Of a stretch of DNA of 64,000 nt, positions 25,176 through 34,640 are shown piece after piece (positions within the stretch are counted from its first letter, which is position 1; every line of letters begins with the position of its first letter). Source of the stretch: Streptomyces showdoensis (lineage in GTDB: Bacteria; Actinomycetota; Actinomycetes; Streptomycetales; Streptomycetaceae). Location: the NCBI RefSeq assembly GCF_039535475.1, contig NZ_BAAAXG010000012.1, positions 186,001 through 250,000 of the forward strand, in the 5' to 3' direction. Below the pieces are notes generated by a model. It was given only the letters and a program-made list of their open reading frames with translations, made no database searches and had not been told where the DNA came from. The position numbers and the translations under genes are program-made.

Positions 25176-25215
25176 ACCGCGCCGCCCCGCACCACGCGAG
25201 GGGAGAACCGACCCG

Positions 25216-26169
25216 ATGAGGGAGCACCGCATGTCCGCATGGCTGCGCCGGGGCCCGGCGGCCCCCGACTACGACCCCGCCTTCGGCGACACCGAACTCG
25301 CCGAGGGACGCGAGGACGTGCTCCTCGGCCGCTGGGAGGGCGCCCGCGACCTGCTCGCGCGGACACCCGGCGACTGGGACCGGCGGGCCCACCGCATCCG
25401 GCTGCTCGCCGACGCCGCCGCCGGGCGCCGCACGGTGGACCTGTGGCAGGCGTCGGAGCCCGGCAACCCCGACGCCGCCGTGCTCCGCGCGGAGACCGAG
25501 GTGATGCGGATGTTCGCCGCCGCCCGCTCCGGACGCGCCCCGGACGCCGGACGGCTGGGCCGGGCGGCCCGGTTCTGCCACCGGGCGGCCGAGCTCGCCC
25601 CCGCCGACCCGCACCCCTGGGTCTCGCTGCTCGCCCTCGGCCGGCTCCACCCGGACGGGCACTCCGCGATGTCCGCGTGGTGGCGCGAGCTCCTCGCCCG
25701 CGACCCGTACCACCGGGAGGGGCACCACCAGGCGCTGCGCCACCTCTCCGCCCGCTGGCACGGCTCGTACGGAGCGGCGCTCAACTTCGCCTGGGACGCG
25801 GCCGGCTGCGCCCCGCAGGGCTCGCCGCTCGCGATCCTCGCGCAGGTGGCGCGGGCCGAGCACTACCGCCACCGGGTCCGTACGGAGGGGCGGGCGGCGC
25901 TCGGCCTGGCGCACCACTGGAGCGACGAGCGGGCCCGCGGGGACCTGCTGCACGCCCTCGACGCGTGGATCGTCCACCGGCGTCCGCACGCGCAGGACGT
26001 CGCCGACCTCAACCATCTGGCGCACGGCCTGGTCAAGGCCGGCATGACCGACCGCGCGGGCGAAGTCTTCCGGCTGCTCGGCAACCGGGCCACCGAGGTG
26101 CCCTGGGACTGCTCCGGGGACCCCGAGCGGCTGTTCACCCGCTGGCGGGACGCGACGGCGTCCGGCTGA
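25216..26169 (+). CDS. Hypothetical protein with TPR-like helical region
   Basis: 317 residues (302 if the ATG at 25231, preceded by GGGAG, is used). Rich in Arg, Ala and Trp, predicted mostly helical, with pairs of helices like ARDLLARTPGDWDRRAHRIRLLAD and RAARFCHRAAELAPADPHPW that resemble tetratricopeptide or SEL1-like repeats. No signal peptide, no membrane segment, no catalytic motif. Located 40 bases after the APC transporter on the same strand, so possibly its operon partner. I do not recognise a family with known function. Confidence 0.7.
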   Translation: MREHRMSAWLRRGPAAPDYDPAFGDTELAEGREDVLLGRWEGARDLLARTPGDWDRRAHRIRLLADAAAGRRTVDLWQASEPGNPDAAVLRAETEVMRMFAAARSGRAPDAGRLGRAARFCHRAAELAPADPHPWVSLLALGRLHPDGHSAMSAWWRELLARDPYHREGHHQALRHLSARWHGSYGAALNFAWDAAGCAPQGSPLAILAQVARAEHYRHRVRTEGRAALGLAHHWSDERARGDLLHALDAWIVHRRPHAQDVADLNHLAHGLVKAGMTDRAGEVFRLLGNRATEVPWDCSGDPERLFTRWRDATASG

Positions 26170-26232
26170 ACACCGGCCCCCGCCGCGCCCCGCCGGTCAG
26201 GCGGAACACCGGCCCCCGCCCCGCCGGTCAGG
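26168..26232. repeat. Direct duplication of about 30 bp
   Basis: The sequence GAACACCGGCCCCCGCC plus CCCGCCGGTCAGG occurs twice, at 26168-26201 (with an extra GCGCC) and 26204-26232. The second copy contains the stop codon of the FtsX fragment. It borders the rearranged segment 26228-26801. Confidence 0.7.
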
Positions 26233-26523
26233 CCGACCGCAGCGCGTCCGTCGGGGACGAGCCGGCGGCGCGCAGTGCCGGGTAGATCCCGGCGAGCGCG
26301 GCCACCAGGACGGAGACCACCGGGCCCGCGACGCCCATGGCGAGCGGGACGGCGGCGGGCCACCCCTGGGCGAAGGCGTACCCGTACACGGTCAGCCCGC
26401 CCATGACGAGCCCGGCGACCCCGCCGACGAAGCCCATCAGCACCGCCTCCAGCAGGAACTGGGCGGCGATCTGCCCGCCCCGCGCGCCGAGCGCGCGGCG
26501 CAGCCCGATCTCGCCGCGGCCCT
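26228..26523 (-). pseudogene. C-terminal fragment of an FtsX/MacB-type ABC permease
   Basis: About 98 codons encode GEIGLRRALGARGGQIAAQF, a helix pair (LLEAVLMGFVGGVAGLVMGG and a second hydrophobic segment) and the typical end GIYPALRAAGSSPTDALRSA. This is the C-terminal third of a MacB-like permease: the EIGLRRALGA motif normally follows about 250 residues of upstream sequence that is missing. The homology stops abruptly near 26523, where the opposite strand becomes the end of a histidine kinase gene. It has no start of its own and is not expected to work. Confidence 0.8.
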
Positions 26524-26801
26524 GGACGGCGACGGTCGCCACCGGCACCGTGGGCGACCGGGCCTTCATCGAGGTCGGCAACACCGGACCCGTCGTCGAC
26601 CCCGAGGAGCTCCCCGAGCTGTTCGAACCGTTCCGGCGCGGAGCCGAGCGCCGCGCCGACGGCGCCGGCCTCGGCCTCGCCGTCGTCCGGGCGATCACGG
26701 CCACCCACCACGGCGAGATCACCGCCGGTCCCCGGCCCGGGGGCGGCCTCACGGTCCGGGTCGAACTGCCCCGCAGGTCCGGGGAGACCGCCGGCTCGTG
26801 A
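26524..26801 (+). pseudogene. C-terminal fragment of a histidine kinase ATPase domain
   Basis: About 92 codons encode the end of a HATPase domain: FIEVGNTGPVVDPEELPELF (G1 box region), EPFRRG (F box), GAGLGLAVVRAI (G2 box), and the terminal strand GGGLTVRVELP. The dimerisation helix, phosphoacceptor His and N-box are missing. It points away from the FtsX fragment, head to head, without any intergenic space, so both genes were cut at the same place. In streptomycetes such kinases often sit beside FtsX-type transporters, so both pieces may come from one deleted locus. Confidence 0.8.
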
Positions 26802-26890
26802 CGACGCGCCGTGAACCCTGGACCAGGGCCCGCCCGTTGTCATAGCCTCCCCGTACCGAGACACGAAGGCCGTGCACCGGTCCGGCCCCT

Positions 26891-26914
26891 GCCCGTGTCC
26901 GGACGGACACGGGC
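26891..26914. terminator. Hairpin upstream of methyltransferase gene
   Basis: GCCCGTGTCC-GGAC-GGACACGGGC, 10-bp perfect arms with a 4-base loop, 63 bases before the methyltransferase ATG. It may be a terminator for read-through from the left or a leader structure. Confidence 0.5.
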
Positions 26915-26977
26915 CTCCGTAACTCGTTTCCCACGGTGTCGTTCTGCGTTCATACGACGCAACGAAGGCGGTCCTCA

Positions 26978-27565
26978 ATGTCCGGCACGGAGTCCTCCGA
27001 CTACACCCAGCGGCTCGCGCGGCTCGAGACCTCGGGCATCAAGCGGCTGTTGCCGACCCAGGCGCCGTACCGGTGGAACCTGAAGCGCCTGGGCCTGGGC
27101 CGGGTGCTCGACGTGGGCTGCGGACTCGGGCGCAACCTGCTGAACTGCGGCCCCGACAGCGTCGGCGTCGACCACAACGCGACCTCGGTCGCCACCTGCC
27201 GCGAGCGCGGCCTGACCGCCTACACGCCGGACGAGCTCGCCGGGGCCGAGGACTGCGGACCCGGCTCCTTCGATTCGCTGCTCTGCGCCCACGTGCTGGA
27301 GCACATGGACGAGGCGCTGGGGAACTCGATCCTGGAGCAGTACCTGCCGCTGGTGAAGCCGGGCGGCTCGGTGGTCCTGATCTGTCCGCAGGAGGCGGGC
27401 TACAAGACGGACGCCACCCACGTGCGCTTCGTCGACTTCGAGGGCCTGCGCGGGCACGCGGAGAAGGTGGGCCTGACCATCGACCGCACCTACTCCTTCC
27501 CCTTCGCGCGCTCGGTCGGCAAGGTCTTCCCCTACAACGAGTTCATCCTGGTCGCCCGCACCTAG
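26978..27565 (+). CDS. Class I SAM-dependent methyltransferase
   Basis: 195 residues, one Rossmann-fold domain. Motif I is VLDVGCGLGRNLLN, followed by the acidic residue in VGVDHN, motif II DSLLCAHVLEHMDE, and VKPGGSVVLICPQEAGY as motif III. It should transfer a methyl group from S-adenosylmethionine in the cytosol; the acceptor is not evident. The ATG at 26978 is preferred over an upstream ATG because GAAGGCGG precedes it and the homologous start SDYTQRLARLE follows. It stands alone between the kinase fragment and the convergent lipoate-ligase gene. Confidence 0.85.
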   Translation: MSGTESSDYTQRLARLETSGIKRLLPTQAPYRWNLKRLGLGRVLDVGCGLGRNLLNCGPDSVGVDHNATSVATCRERGLTAYTPDELAGAEDCGPGSFDSLLCAHVLEHMDEALGNSILEQYLPLVKPGGSVVLICPQEAGYKTDATHVRFVDFEGLRGHAEKVGLTIDRTYSFPFARSVGKVFPYNEFILVART

Positions 27566-27597
27566 CCCGTGTCTTCCGGATCGGGCCCGGCCCCGCC

Positions 27598-28653
27598 TCA
27601 CGGCACCCGGGCGGTCCACTCCGGGGTGGCGAACTTCGTCTCCGCGAGCTCCTTCGCCCGGGCCAGCTCCTCCTCCGTGACCGTGCCCTCGGACAGGCCG
27701 TAACGGGAGCGGAAGGAGGCGACCATCCGCTCGATGACCGCCTCCCGGGGCAGCCCGGTCTGGCGGCGCAGCGGGTCCACGCGCTTCTTGGCGCTCTTGG
27801 TGCCCTTGTCGGAGAGCTTCTCCCGGCCGATGCGCAGCACCTCGGTCATCTTGTCGGCGTCGATGTCGTACGCCATGGTCACGTGGTGCAGCACCGCACC
27901 GCCGCCCGTGACCATGCGCTTCTGCGCGGCGCCCGCGATCTTGCCCGCCTCGGTCGCGATGTCGTTGAGCGGCTGGTACCACGCCTTGACGCCCATGTCG
28001 CCGAGGGCGCCCAGCACCCAGTCGTCCAGATACGCGTAGCTGTCGGTGAAGGACAGGCCCTGGACCAGGGCGTCGGGGACCGAGAGCGAGTACGTGATGG
28101 TGTTGCCCGGCTCGATGAACATCGCCCCGCCGCCGCTGATCCGGCGCACCACCTCGATGCCGTGCCGCTCCGCCGCCTCCGGGTCCACCTCGTTGCGCAG
28201 CGACTGGAAGCTGCCGATGACGACGGCGGGGGAGCCCCACTCCCACACCCGCAGGGTCGGCGGCCGGCGGCCCGCGGCGACCTCGGCGGTCAGCACCTCG
28301 TCGAGCGCCATGTGCAGGGCGGGGGACTGCGGCGGCTCGTGGATCAGCTGCCAGGCGTAGTCCGTCCAGTCCGTGGCGTGCGCCAGGGCCCGGCGGACCG
28401 CCACCCCGATGCCCTCCGTGGTCAGCCCGTACATCTGCGTCCCCGGCGGCAGCGCCGCGTCGATCCGGGCGGCGAGACCGGCCGCGTCCGTGTCGGCCGC
28501 TGCGCCCTCCAGCGCGCGGTCGATCGCCAGGATCGCCTCGTCGGGTTCCAGGAAGAAGTCGCCCGCGACCCGGACCCGGCGCAGCGCGCCGTCCTCCACG
28601 TCGAGGTCGACGACGACCAGCTTGCCGCCCGGAACCTTGTACTCGCCGTGCAC
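27598..28653 (-). CDS. Lipoate/biotin protein ligase-family protein
   Basis: 351 residues with a BPL/LplA catalytic domain. A preceding N-terminal region resembles the small accessory domain (VDLDVEDGALRRVRVAGDFF, the LplA C-terminal-like fold placed first). The catalytic part shows ALHMALDEVL, LRVWEWGSPAVVIGSFQS, VVRRISGGGAMFI (lipoyl-AMP binding R-x-x-G-G-G) and KIAGAAQKR with the conserved Lys. It should attach lipoate or a related acid to carrier domains. The GTG start follows AGGGAGGG. It converges with the methyltransferase and is divergent from the inositol-phosphatase-like gene. Confidence 0.83.
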   Translation of the reverse strand: MHGEYKVPGGKLVVVDLDVEDGALRRVRVAGDFFLEPDEAILAIDRALEGAAADTDAAGLAARIDAALPPGTQMYGLTTEGIGVAVRRALAHATDWTDYAWQLIHEPPQSPALHMALDEVLTAEVAAGRRPPTLRVWEWGSPAVVIGSFQSLRNEVDPEAAERHGIEVVRRISGGGAMFIEPGNTITYSLSVPDALVQGLSFTDSYAYLDDWVLGALGDMGVKAWYQPLNDIATEAGKIAGAAQKRMVTGGGAVLHHVTMAYDIDADKMTEVLRIGREKLSDKGTKSAKKRVDPLRRQTGLPREAVIERMVASFRSRYGLSEGTVTEEELARAKELAETKFATPEWTARVP

Positions 28654-28781
28654 GGGACCCTCCCTGGATGTAAGGGGTGAACTCGATCAAAGCGTACTCG
28701 GGGCCCGCCGGTCGTCCCCCGGTTGTCCACAGGTCGTCGCGGGGCCTCCGGAATGTCAGCCGGTTGTGCTTGGCTGGTCAC

Positions 28782-29666
28782 ATGACCGGACACAGCGAGC
28801 TCACGGACCCGACCGCCCCCTCCGCCGACGCCTTCGGCGCCTTCCTCGCCCACGTCCTCGCCGGCGGCACGAGCGAGGTGGAGGAGGCGGTCCGCAAGGC
28901 GGCGGCCGCCGAGATCATGCCGCGCTTCCGGCAGCTCGGCGCGGAGGAGATCGTCGAGAAGAACGGGCCGCACGACCTGGTCACCGTCGCCGACCGGGCC
29001 GCCGAGGCCCACCTGACCGCCTCCCTCACCGCCCTGCTTCCCGGCTCCGTCGTCGTCGGCGAGGAGGCCGTGCACGCCGACCCCGCGGTGTACGAGGCGC
29101 TCAAGGGCGACGCCCCCGTCTGGATCGTCGACCCCGTGGACGGCACCCGCCAGTTCGTGCACGGTGAGGCGGGCTTCTGCACCCTGGTCGCCCTCGCCCG
29201 GCACGGCGAGCTCCTGGCCTCCTGGACCTACGCGCCCGTCCTGGAGGAGCTGGCCGTCGCCGTGCGCGGCGGCGGGGCCACGGTCAACGGGGAGGTCATA
29301 CGGTCGGGCTCGCCCGCCCCGGGAGCGGCCCTCGCCATCGCCACCTCGCACCCCGACTACACCACCCCCGACCAGAAGCGCGCCCTGCTCGGACTGCGCA
29401 CCGAGGGCGTCCGCCCCCGCCCCTGCGGCTCGGCGGGCCTGGAGTACCTGGCCGTCGCCAAGGGCGAGCTCGACGCCGTCGCCTTCTCCTGGGAGTACGC
29501 CTGGGACCACGCCGCCGGACTGCTCCTGGTCGCGGAGGCGGGCGGCACGGACCGCACCCTCACCGGCGAGCGGTACCGCATCACCGGGGGCAACGCGCTG
29601 CCCTTCACCGCGGCCCGGGACGCGGCCACCGCGGAGTGGGTCCGGTCACTGCTCGGGGCCGGGTAA
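28782..29666 (+). CDS. Inositol monophosphatase-family phosphatase
   Basis: 294 residues. Metal-binding motifs are present: GEEAV after the first helix-strand unit, WIVDPVDGTRQF (D-P-x-D-G-T), and the C-terminal WDHAAGLLLVAEAGG (W-D-x-A-A-G). Members hydrolyse inositol phosphate, histidinol phosphate, fructose bisphosphate or PAP with Mg2+. The ATG at 28782 gives the expected start; no strong ribosome site is seen, so it may be leaderless. Precise substrate unknown. A phytoene-desaturase-like oxidoreductase follows 62 bases later. Confidence 0.85.
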   Translation: MTGHSELTDPTAPSADAFGAFLAHVLAGGTSEVEEAVRKAAAAEIMPRFRQLGAEEIVEKNGPHDLVTVADRAAEAHLTASLTALLPGSVVVGEEAVHADPAVYEALKGDAPVWIVDPVDGTRQFVHGEAGFCTLVALARHGELLASWTYAPVLEELAVAVRGGGATVNGEVIRSGSPAPGAALAIATSHPDYTTPDQKRALLGLRTEGVRPRPCGSAGLEYLAVAKGELDAVAFSWEYAWDHAAGLLLVAEAGGTDRTLTGERYRITGGNALPFTAARDAATAEWVRSLLGAG

Positions 29667-29728
29667 GTCCCTTACGGAGCCGCACCTATGCTGGGATCCT
29701 GGCCATCGGCTGACGAAGGAGTCCGAAG

Positions 29729-31150
29729 GTGACGTCGATGCTCGATGCCGTCGTCGTGGGGGCGGGACCCAACGGACTGACCGCCGCCGTGGAGCTCTCC
29801 CGGCGCGGCTTCTCCGTGGCGGTCTTCGAGGCGAAGTCCACCGTGGGCGGCGGAGCGCGGACCGAGGAGCTCACGCTCCCCGGCTTCCGCCACGACCCCT
29901 GCTCGGCGGTCCACCCGCTGGGCGCCGGATCGCCGGTCTTCAAGACGATGCCGCTGGACCGCCACGGCCTGGAGTGGCTGCACCCCGCGCTGCCCATGGC
30001 CCACCCCTGGGACGACGGCACCGCGGCCGTCCTCTCCCGCTCCGTCGCCGAGACCGCCGCCTCCTTCGGCCCGCGCGACGCCGGCACCTACCGGCGGCTC
30101 GTCGCGCCCTTCCTCGGCAGGTGGGACACCCTCAGCGCGGACTTCATGCAGCTGCCGCTCACGGCGCTGCCCCGCGACCCGGTCACCCTCGCCCGCTTCG
30201 GACTCGCCGGCGTCCCGCCGTCGACCTGGCTGACCCGCCGCTTCCGCGACGAGAAGGCGCGCGCCCTGTTCGCCGGGCTCGTCGGCCATGTCATCGCCCC
30301 GCTCGACGGCTTCGCGACCAGCGCCGTCGGCCTGGTCTTCGCGCTGGCCGCGCACGCGGGCGGCTGGCCGCTGCCCCGCGGCGGCTCCCAGTCCATCTCC
30401 GACGCCCTCGCCGCGTACCTCAAGGAGCTCGGCGGCGCCGTCCACACCGACTACGAGGTCAAGCGGCTGGACGACCTCCCGCCGGCCCGCGCGTACGTCT
30501 TCGACACCTCGCCCACCGCCCTCGCCCGGATCGCCGGCCTCGGCGGCCACTACGACTCCTACCGCTACGGCGCCAGCGCGTTCAAGATCGACTACGCGCT
30601 CTCGGGGCCCGTGCCGTGGACCGCCGAGGCCGCGCGCCGGGCCGGCACCGTCCAGATCGGTCCCACCGCGGGGGAGATCGGCACCGCCCTGCGCCAGGCC
30701 TCCTCCGGCACGGCCCCCGACACCCCCTTCCTCATCGCCGCCCAGCCCAGCCTCGTCGACCCCGGCCGCGCCCCCGAGGGCAAGCACGTCTTCTGGGTCT
30801 ACGGCCACGTCCCCAACGGCTGGCGGGGCGACCTCACCGACGCGATCGAGCGGCAGATCGAGCGCTTCGCCCCCGGCTTCCGCGACCTCGTCCTGGCCCG
30901 CGCCACCGCCGGCCCGCCCGAACTCGCTGAGCGCAACGCGAACTACGTCGGCGGCGACATCGCCTGCGGTGCCGCCCGCGGCCTCCAGCTGGTGCTGCGC
31001 CCCAAGCTGTCCCTCTTCCCCTACTCCACCCCGCACCCGGCGGTCTTCCTCTGCTCCTCCGCCACCCCGCCGGGCCCCGGGGTCCACGGCATGTCCGGGC
31101 ACAACGCGGCCAAGGCGGTCTGGCGCCGACTGCGCGCCCTCGTCCGGTAG
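29729..31150 (+). CDS. FAD-dependent NAD(P)/FAD oxidoreductase (phytoene desaturase-like)
   Basis: 473 residues. N-terminal dinucleotide fold [22 protein letters not shown] followed by [18 protein letters not shown], and the C-terminal FAD motif [18 protein letters not shown]. It resembles the carotenoid/retinol dehydrogenase-like group of NAD(P)/FAD proteins that is common in actinomycetes and mostly uncharacterised. GTG start with AAGGAG 7 bases upstream; an ATG three codons later is an alternative. No carotenoid genes are nearby. Confidence 0.85.
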   Translation: MTSMLDAVVVGAGPNGLTAAVELSRRGFSVAVFEAKSTVGGGARTEELTLPGFRHDPCSAVHPLGAGSPVFKTMPLDRHGLEWLHPALPMAHPWDDGTAAVLSRSVAETAASFGPRDAGTYRRLVAPFLGRWDTLSADFMQLPLTALPRDPVTLARFGLAGVPPSTWLTRRFRDEKARALFAGLVGHVIAPLDGFATSAVGLVFALAAHAGGWPLPRGGSQSISDALAAYLKELGGAVHTDYEVKRLDDLPPARAYVFDTSPTALARIAGLGGHYDSYRYGASAFKIDYALSGPVPWTAEAARRAGTVQIGPTAGEIGTALRQASSGTAPDTPFLIAAQPSLVDPGRAPEGKHVFWVYGHVPNGWRGDLTDAIERQIERFAPGFRDLVLARATAGPPELAERNANYVGGDIACGAARGLQLVLRPKLSLFPYSTPHPAVFLCSSATPPGPGVHGMSGHNAAKAVWRRLRALVR

Positions 31151-31253
31151 GCCGCCGCCGGGACCTCCGCCCGCCCCCGGGCCGACCCGGCCCGCCCCGC
31201 TCCGTCCGGTAAAGCCCGTGCGGGACCGGGGCGGGTGGCGGGAGGATGGAGAG

Positions 31254-31796
31254 ATGACCAGCAGGCCCTCGATCGTCCTCGTCCTGGGCGACATCACGTA
31301 CCAGCACGCCGACGTCATCGTGAACGCCGCCAACTCCTCGCTGCTCGGCGGCGGAGGGGTGGACGGCGCGATCCACCGCAAGGGCGGACCCGCGATCCTC
31401 GCCGAGTGCCGCGCCCTGCGCGCCGGCCACTACGGCCGCGGCCTGCCCACCGGCCGCGCCGTCGCCACCACCGCGGGCGAGCTCGCCGCCCGCTGGGTCG
31501 TCCACACCGTCGGCCCCGTGTACAGCCGGGAGGAGGACCGCTCCGAGCTGCTGGCCTCCTGCTACGGGGAATCCCTGCGGGTGGCCGCCGAGCTCGGGGC
31601 CGAGACCGTCGCCTTCCCCGCCGTCTCCACCGGGATCTTCGGCTGGCCCATGGACGACGGCGCGCGCATCGCGATCCGCACCGTCCGCGAGGAGGCCGCC
31701 GCCCCCGTCAAGGAGGTCCGCTTCGTGCTCTTCGACCGGGAGGCGTACGAGGTCTTCGTCACGGCGCTCGCGGAGGCCGACGCCGGCGGACGTTGA
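31254..31796 (+). CDS. Macrodomain protein, probable O-acetyl-ADP-ribose deacetylase
   Basis: 180 residues, a single MacroD-type macrodomain. Diagnostic motifs are DVIVNAANSSLLGGGGVDGAIHRKGG near residues 21-45, TTAGELAARWVVHTVGP, and FPAVSTGIFGWP. It should hydrolyse O-acetyl-ADP-ribose made by sirtuins or remove ADP-ribose from acidic residues in the cytosol. GGAGG lies just upstream of the ATG. Sirtuin, Nudix and ADP-ribosylglycohydrolase genes follow within 5 kb. Confidence 0.9.
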   Translation: MTSRPSIVLVLGDITYQHADVIVNAANSSLLGGGGVDGAIHRKGGPAILAECRALRAGHYGRGLPTGRAVATTAGELAARWVVHTVGPVYSREEDRSELLASCYGESLRVAAELGAETVAFPAVSTGIFGWPMDDGARIAIRTVREEAAAPVKEVRFVLFDREAYEVFVTALAEADAGGR

Positions 31797-31845
31797 TGTC
31801 GTTTTCTCGCCAGCCGGGCCGCCGCCGATCACGGATCCTTGAGCC

Positions 31846-33321
31846 ATGCACACCGACACCGAGCGCTGCGTGCGGGCCGTCCGCTCGAAGGACGCCCGCT
31901 TCGACGGCGTCTTCTTCACCGCCGTCCGCACCACTCGGATCTACTGCCGGCCCAGCTGCCCGGCCGTCCCGCCCAAGGACGAGAACATGGAGTTCCACCC
32001 CAGCGCCGCCTCCTGCCAGCGGGCCGGGTTCCGGGCCTGCAAGCGCTGCCGCCCCGACACCAGCCCCGGCTCGCCGCAGTGGGACGTGCGCGCCGACGCC
32101 GTCGCCCGTGCCATGCGCCTGATCCGGGACGGGGTCGTGGACCGGGAGGGCGTGCCGGGGCTCGCCGCCCGGCTCGGCTACTCCGCCCGCCAGATCGAGC
32201 GGCAGCTGCTCGCCGAGCTCGGCGCCGGGCCGCTCGCGCTCGCCCGCGCCCAGCGCGCCCAGACCGCCCGGCTGCTCATCGAGACCACCCCGCTGCCGAT
32301 GGCCGAGATCGCCTTCGCGGCCGGCTTCTCCTCCATCCGCACCTTCAACGACACCGTCCGCGAGGTCTTCGCCCTCGCCCCCGGCGAACTCCGCTCCCGC
32401 GCCGGCGGACCCCGCACCGCCCCCGCCGCGACCCCCGGCACGATCGCCCTCCGGCTGCCGTTCCGCGCCCCGCTCAACCCCTCCAACCTCTTCGGCCACC
32501 TCGCCGCGACCGCCGTCCCCGGCGTCGAGGAGTGGCGCGACGGCGCCTACCGCAGGACCCTCGCCCTCCCGTACGGGCACGGCATCGTCGCCCTCGCGCC
32601 CCGCGCCGACCACGTCCTGTGCCGGCTCTCCCTCACCGACCCCCGCGACCTCACCCACGCCATTAGCCGCTGCCGCTGGCTGCTCGACCTGGACGCTGAC
32701 CCCGTCGCCGTCGACGGGCAGCTGCGCGCCGACCCGCTGCTCGCGCCGCTGGTCGACGCGGCGCCCGGACGACGGGTGCCGCGCACCGTGGACGCCGCCG
32801 AGTTCGCCGTCCGGGCCGTGCTCGGCCAGCAGGTCTCCACGGCCGCCGCCCGCACCCACGCGGCCCGCCTGGTCACCGCGCACGGCGTCCCCGTCGACGA
32901 CCCCGAGGGCGGTCTCACCCACCTCTTCCCGGCCCCCGCGGCCCTCGCCGGGCTCGACCCGGAGACCCTCGCGCTGCCCCGCAGCCGCCGCACCACCCTG
33001 CTCACCCTCGTCCGGGCCCTCGCCGACGGCGCCCTCACCCTGGGCCCGGAGAGCGACTGGGACGAGGCCCGTGCCCGGCTGCGGGACCTGCCCGGCTTCG
33101 GCCCGTGGACCACCGAGGTCATCGCGATGCGCGCGCTCGGCGACCCCGACGCCTTCCTCCCCGGCGACCTCGGCGTCCGCCGTGCCGCCGAAGGCCTCGG
33201 CCTGCCCGGCACCCCCGCCGCGCTCACCGCCCGCGCCGCCCACTGGCGGCCCTGGCGGGCCTACGCGGTCCAGTACCTCTGGGCCACCGACGCCCACCCG
33301 ATCAACCACCTCCCCGCCTAA
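31846..33321 (+). CDS. Ada-like regulator fused to DNA-3-methyladenine glycosylase II (AlkA)
   Basis: 491 residues in three parts. The Ada Cys-cluster domain (about 1-80) has [13 protein letters not shown] and [13 protein letters not shown], the four zinc cysteines with the methyl acceptor. An AraC-type helix-turn-helix follows (about 90-175; [19 protein letters not shown]). The AlkA glycosylase (about 190-490) has [17 protein letters not shown] and the helix-hairpin-helix [26 protein letters not shown] with catalytic Asp. It should sense methylated DNA and excise alkylated bases. The Ogt gene follows 14 bases later, so the two form an adaptive-response operon. Confidence 0.92.
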   Translation: MHTDTERCVRAVRSKDARFDGVFFTAVRTTRIYCRPSCPAVPPKDENMEFHPSAASCQRAGFRACKRCRPDTSPGSPQWDVRADAVARAMRLIRDGVVDREGVPGLAARLGYSARQIERQLLAELGAGPLALARAQRAQTARLLIETTPLPMAEIAFAAGFSSIRTFNDTVREVFALAPGELRSRAGGPRTAPAATPGTIALRLPFRAPLNPSNLFGHLAATAVPGVEEWRDGAYRRTLALPYGHGIVALAPRADHVLCRLSLTDPRDLTHAISRCRWLLDLDADPVAVDGQLRADPLLAPLVDAAPGRRVPRTVDAAEFAVRAVLGQQVSTAAARTHAARLVTAHGVPVDDPEGGLTHLFPAPAALAGLDPETLALPRSRRTTLLTLVRALADGALTLGPESDWDEARARLRDLPGFGPWTTEVIAMRALGDPDAFLPGDLGVRRAAEGLGLPGTPAALTARAAHWRPWRAYAVQYLWATDAHPINHLPA

Positions 33322-33335
33322 GGAAGCGCCGCCCC

Positions 33336-33839
33336 ATGCCCACCCTCCAGCACACGGTCGTGGACAGCCCCTACGACCCGCTGACCCTGGTAGCCGTCGA
33401 CGGCGTCCTCAGCCGCATCCACATGACCGGCCAGCGCCACCGCCCGCCGGAGGACACCTTCGGCACGCCCGACCCCCGCCCCTTCGACGAGGCGGTCCGC
33501 CAGCTCGACGCCTACTTCGCCGGCGAACTCACCGCGTTCGACCTGCCGTTGCACCTCGTCGGCACCCCGTTCCAGCTGCGCGTCTGGGAGCAGCTGAGGC
33601 TCATCCCGTACGGGGAGACCCGGACGTACGGCGAACTCGCCGAGGCCCTCGGCAACCCCGGCGCCTCCCGCGCGGTCGGCCTGGCCAACGGCAAGAACCC
33701 GGTCTCCATCGTCGTCCCCTGCCACCGCGTCATCGGCGCCGGCGGCTCCCTCACCGGCTACGGCGGCGGCCTGGACCGCAAGCAGCGCCTGCTCGCCTTC
33801 GAGTCGGGCGCCGGAGCCGCCGGGGACACCCTCTTCTAG
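33336..33839 (+). CDS. ogt: Methylated-DNA-[protein]-cysteine S-methyltransferase
   Basis: 167 residues. The active-site motif [21 protein letters not shown] with the acceptor Cys is intact, preceded by the helix-turn-helix [26 protein letters not shown]. It repairs O6-methylguanine by transferring the methyl group to itself once. It starts 14 bases after the Ada-AlkA gene with AAGGAAG upstream, so they are cotranscribed. It converges with the SIR2 gene, leaving seven bases between stops. Confidence 0.93.
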   Translation: MPTLQHTVVDSPYDPLTLVAVDGVLSRIHMTGQRHRPPEDTFGTPDPRPFDEAVRQLDAYFAGELTAFDLPLHLVGTPFQLRVWEQLRLIPYGETRTYGELAEALGNPGASRAVGLANGKNPVSIVVPCHRVIGAGGSLTGYGGGLDRKQRLLAFESGAGAAGDTLF

Positions 33840-33846
33840 GCGGTGT

Positions 33847-34563
33847 CTAGCGCAGCCGCTCCAGCAGCGCGGGCAGCGCCGTCCCGATCGGCTCGCGCAC
33901 GACCTCGTCCGCCAGCGGATCGTACGGCGTGGGCTCGGCGTTCACGATGATCAGCCGGGCCCCGTGCTCGGCCGCGATCCCCGCGAGCGAGGCGGCCGGC
34001 TGCGCCTGCAGGCTCGTGCCGACGGCGACGAACACCTCGGCCGCCTTGGCGATGGACATCGCGTTCCCCAGCACCACCGGGTCCAGCCGCTGGCCGAACA
34101 TCACCGTCGCCGTCTTGAGGATCCCGCCGCACTCCGCACAGGCCGGGTCGTCCTCGCCGGCCCGCACCCGGTCCAGGGCCTCGGCCGTCGACGAGCGGGC
34201 GTGGCACGCGGTGCAGACCACCGAGCGCGCGGAGCCGTGCAGTTCGAGCACCTTGCGCTCGGGGACCCCGGCGGCCTGGTGCAGCCCGTCCACGTTCTGC
34301 GTCACCACCCGCAGCGCGTGCCCGCTCTTCTCGAAGGCCGCGACCGCGTGGTGCGCCACGTTCGGCTCGGCGCTCAGGACCGGACCGTCGAGCCGCATCC
34401 GCCAGGAGCGGCGGCGGACGTCCGGGTCGGCCATGTACGGCCCGTAGGTGACGAGCCGCTCGGCCTCCGGGTCGCGCCGCCAGAGCCCGTCGGGGCCCCG
34501 GTAGTCGGGGATGCCCGAGTCGGTGGAGATTCCGGCTCCGCTGAGGATCGCGACCATGCTCAT
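33847..34563 (-). CDS. SIR2-family NAD-dependent protein deacylase
   Basis: 238 residues. Motifs: ILSGAGISTDSGIPDYRGPDG, TQNVDGLHQAAG with the catalytic His region (ELHGS), two CxxC pairs for zinc (CTACH and CAECGG), VMFGQRLD, and the C-terminal GTSLQAQPAASLAG. It removes acyl groups from lysines using NAD and forms O-acetyl-ADP-ribose, a substrate of the macrodomain protein encoded at 31254. The start is ATG with no ribosome site; a TACGCT -10-like element just upstream suggests a leaderless transcript. Confidence 0.92.
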   Translation of the reverse strand: MSMVAILSGAGISTDSGIPDYRGPDGLWRRDPEAERLVTYGPYMADPDVRRRSWRMRLDGPVLSAEPNVAHHAVAAFEKSGHALRVVTQNVDGLHQAAGVPERKVLELHGSARSVVCTACHARSSTAEALDRVRAGEDDPACAECGGILKTATVMFGQRLDPVVLGNAMSIAKAAEVFVAVGTSLQAQPAASLAGIAAEHGARLIIVNAEPTPYDPLADEVVREPIGTALPALLERLR

Positions 34564-34640
34564 GCCGCGAGCGTAGAGCGGCCCGAACGCCCCGCGCGAG
34601 CCGATAATCCGGTCGGCGTCCCTGCCCGTGGCCGCACGGC

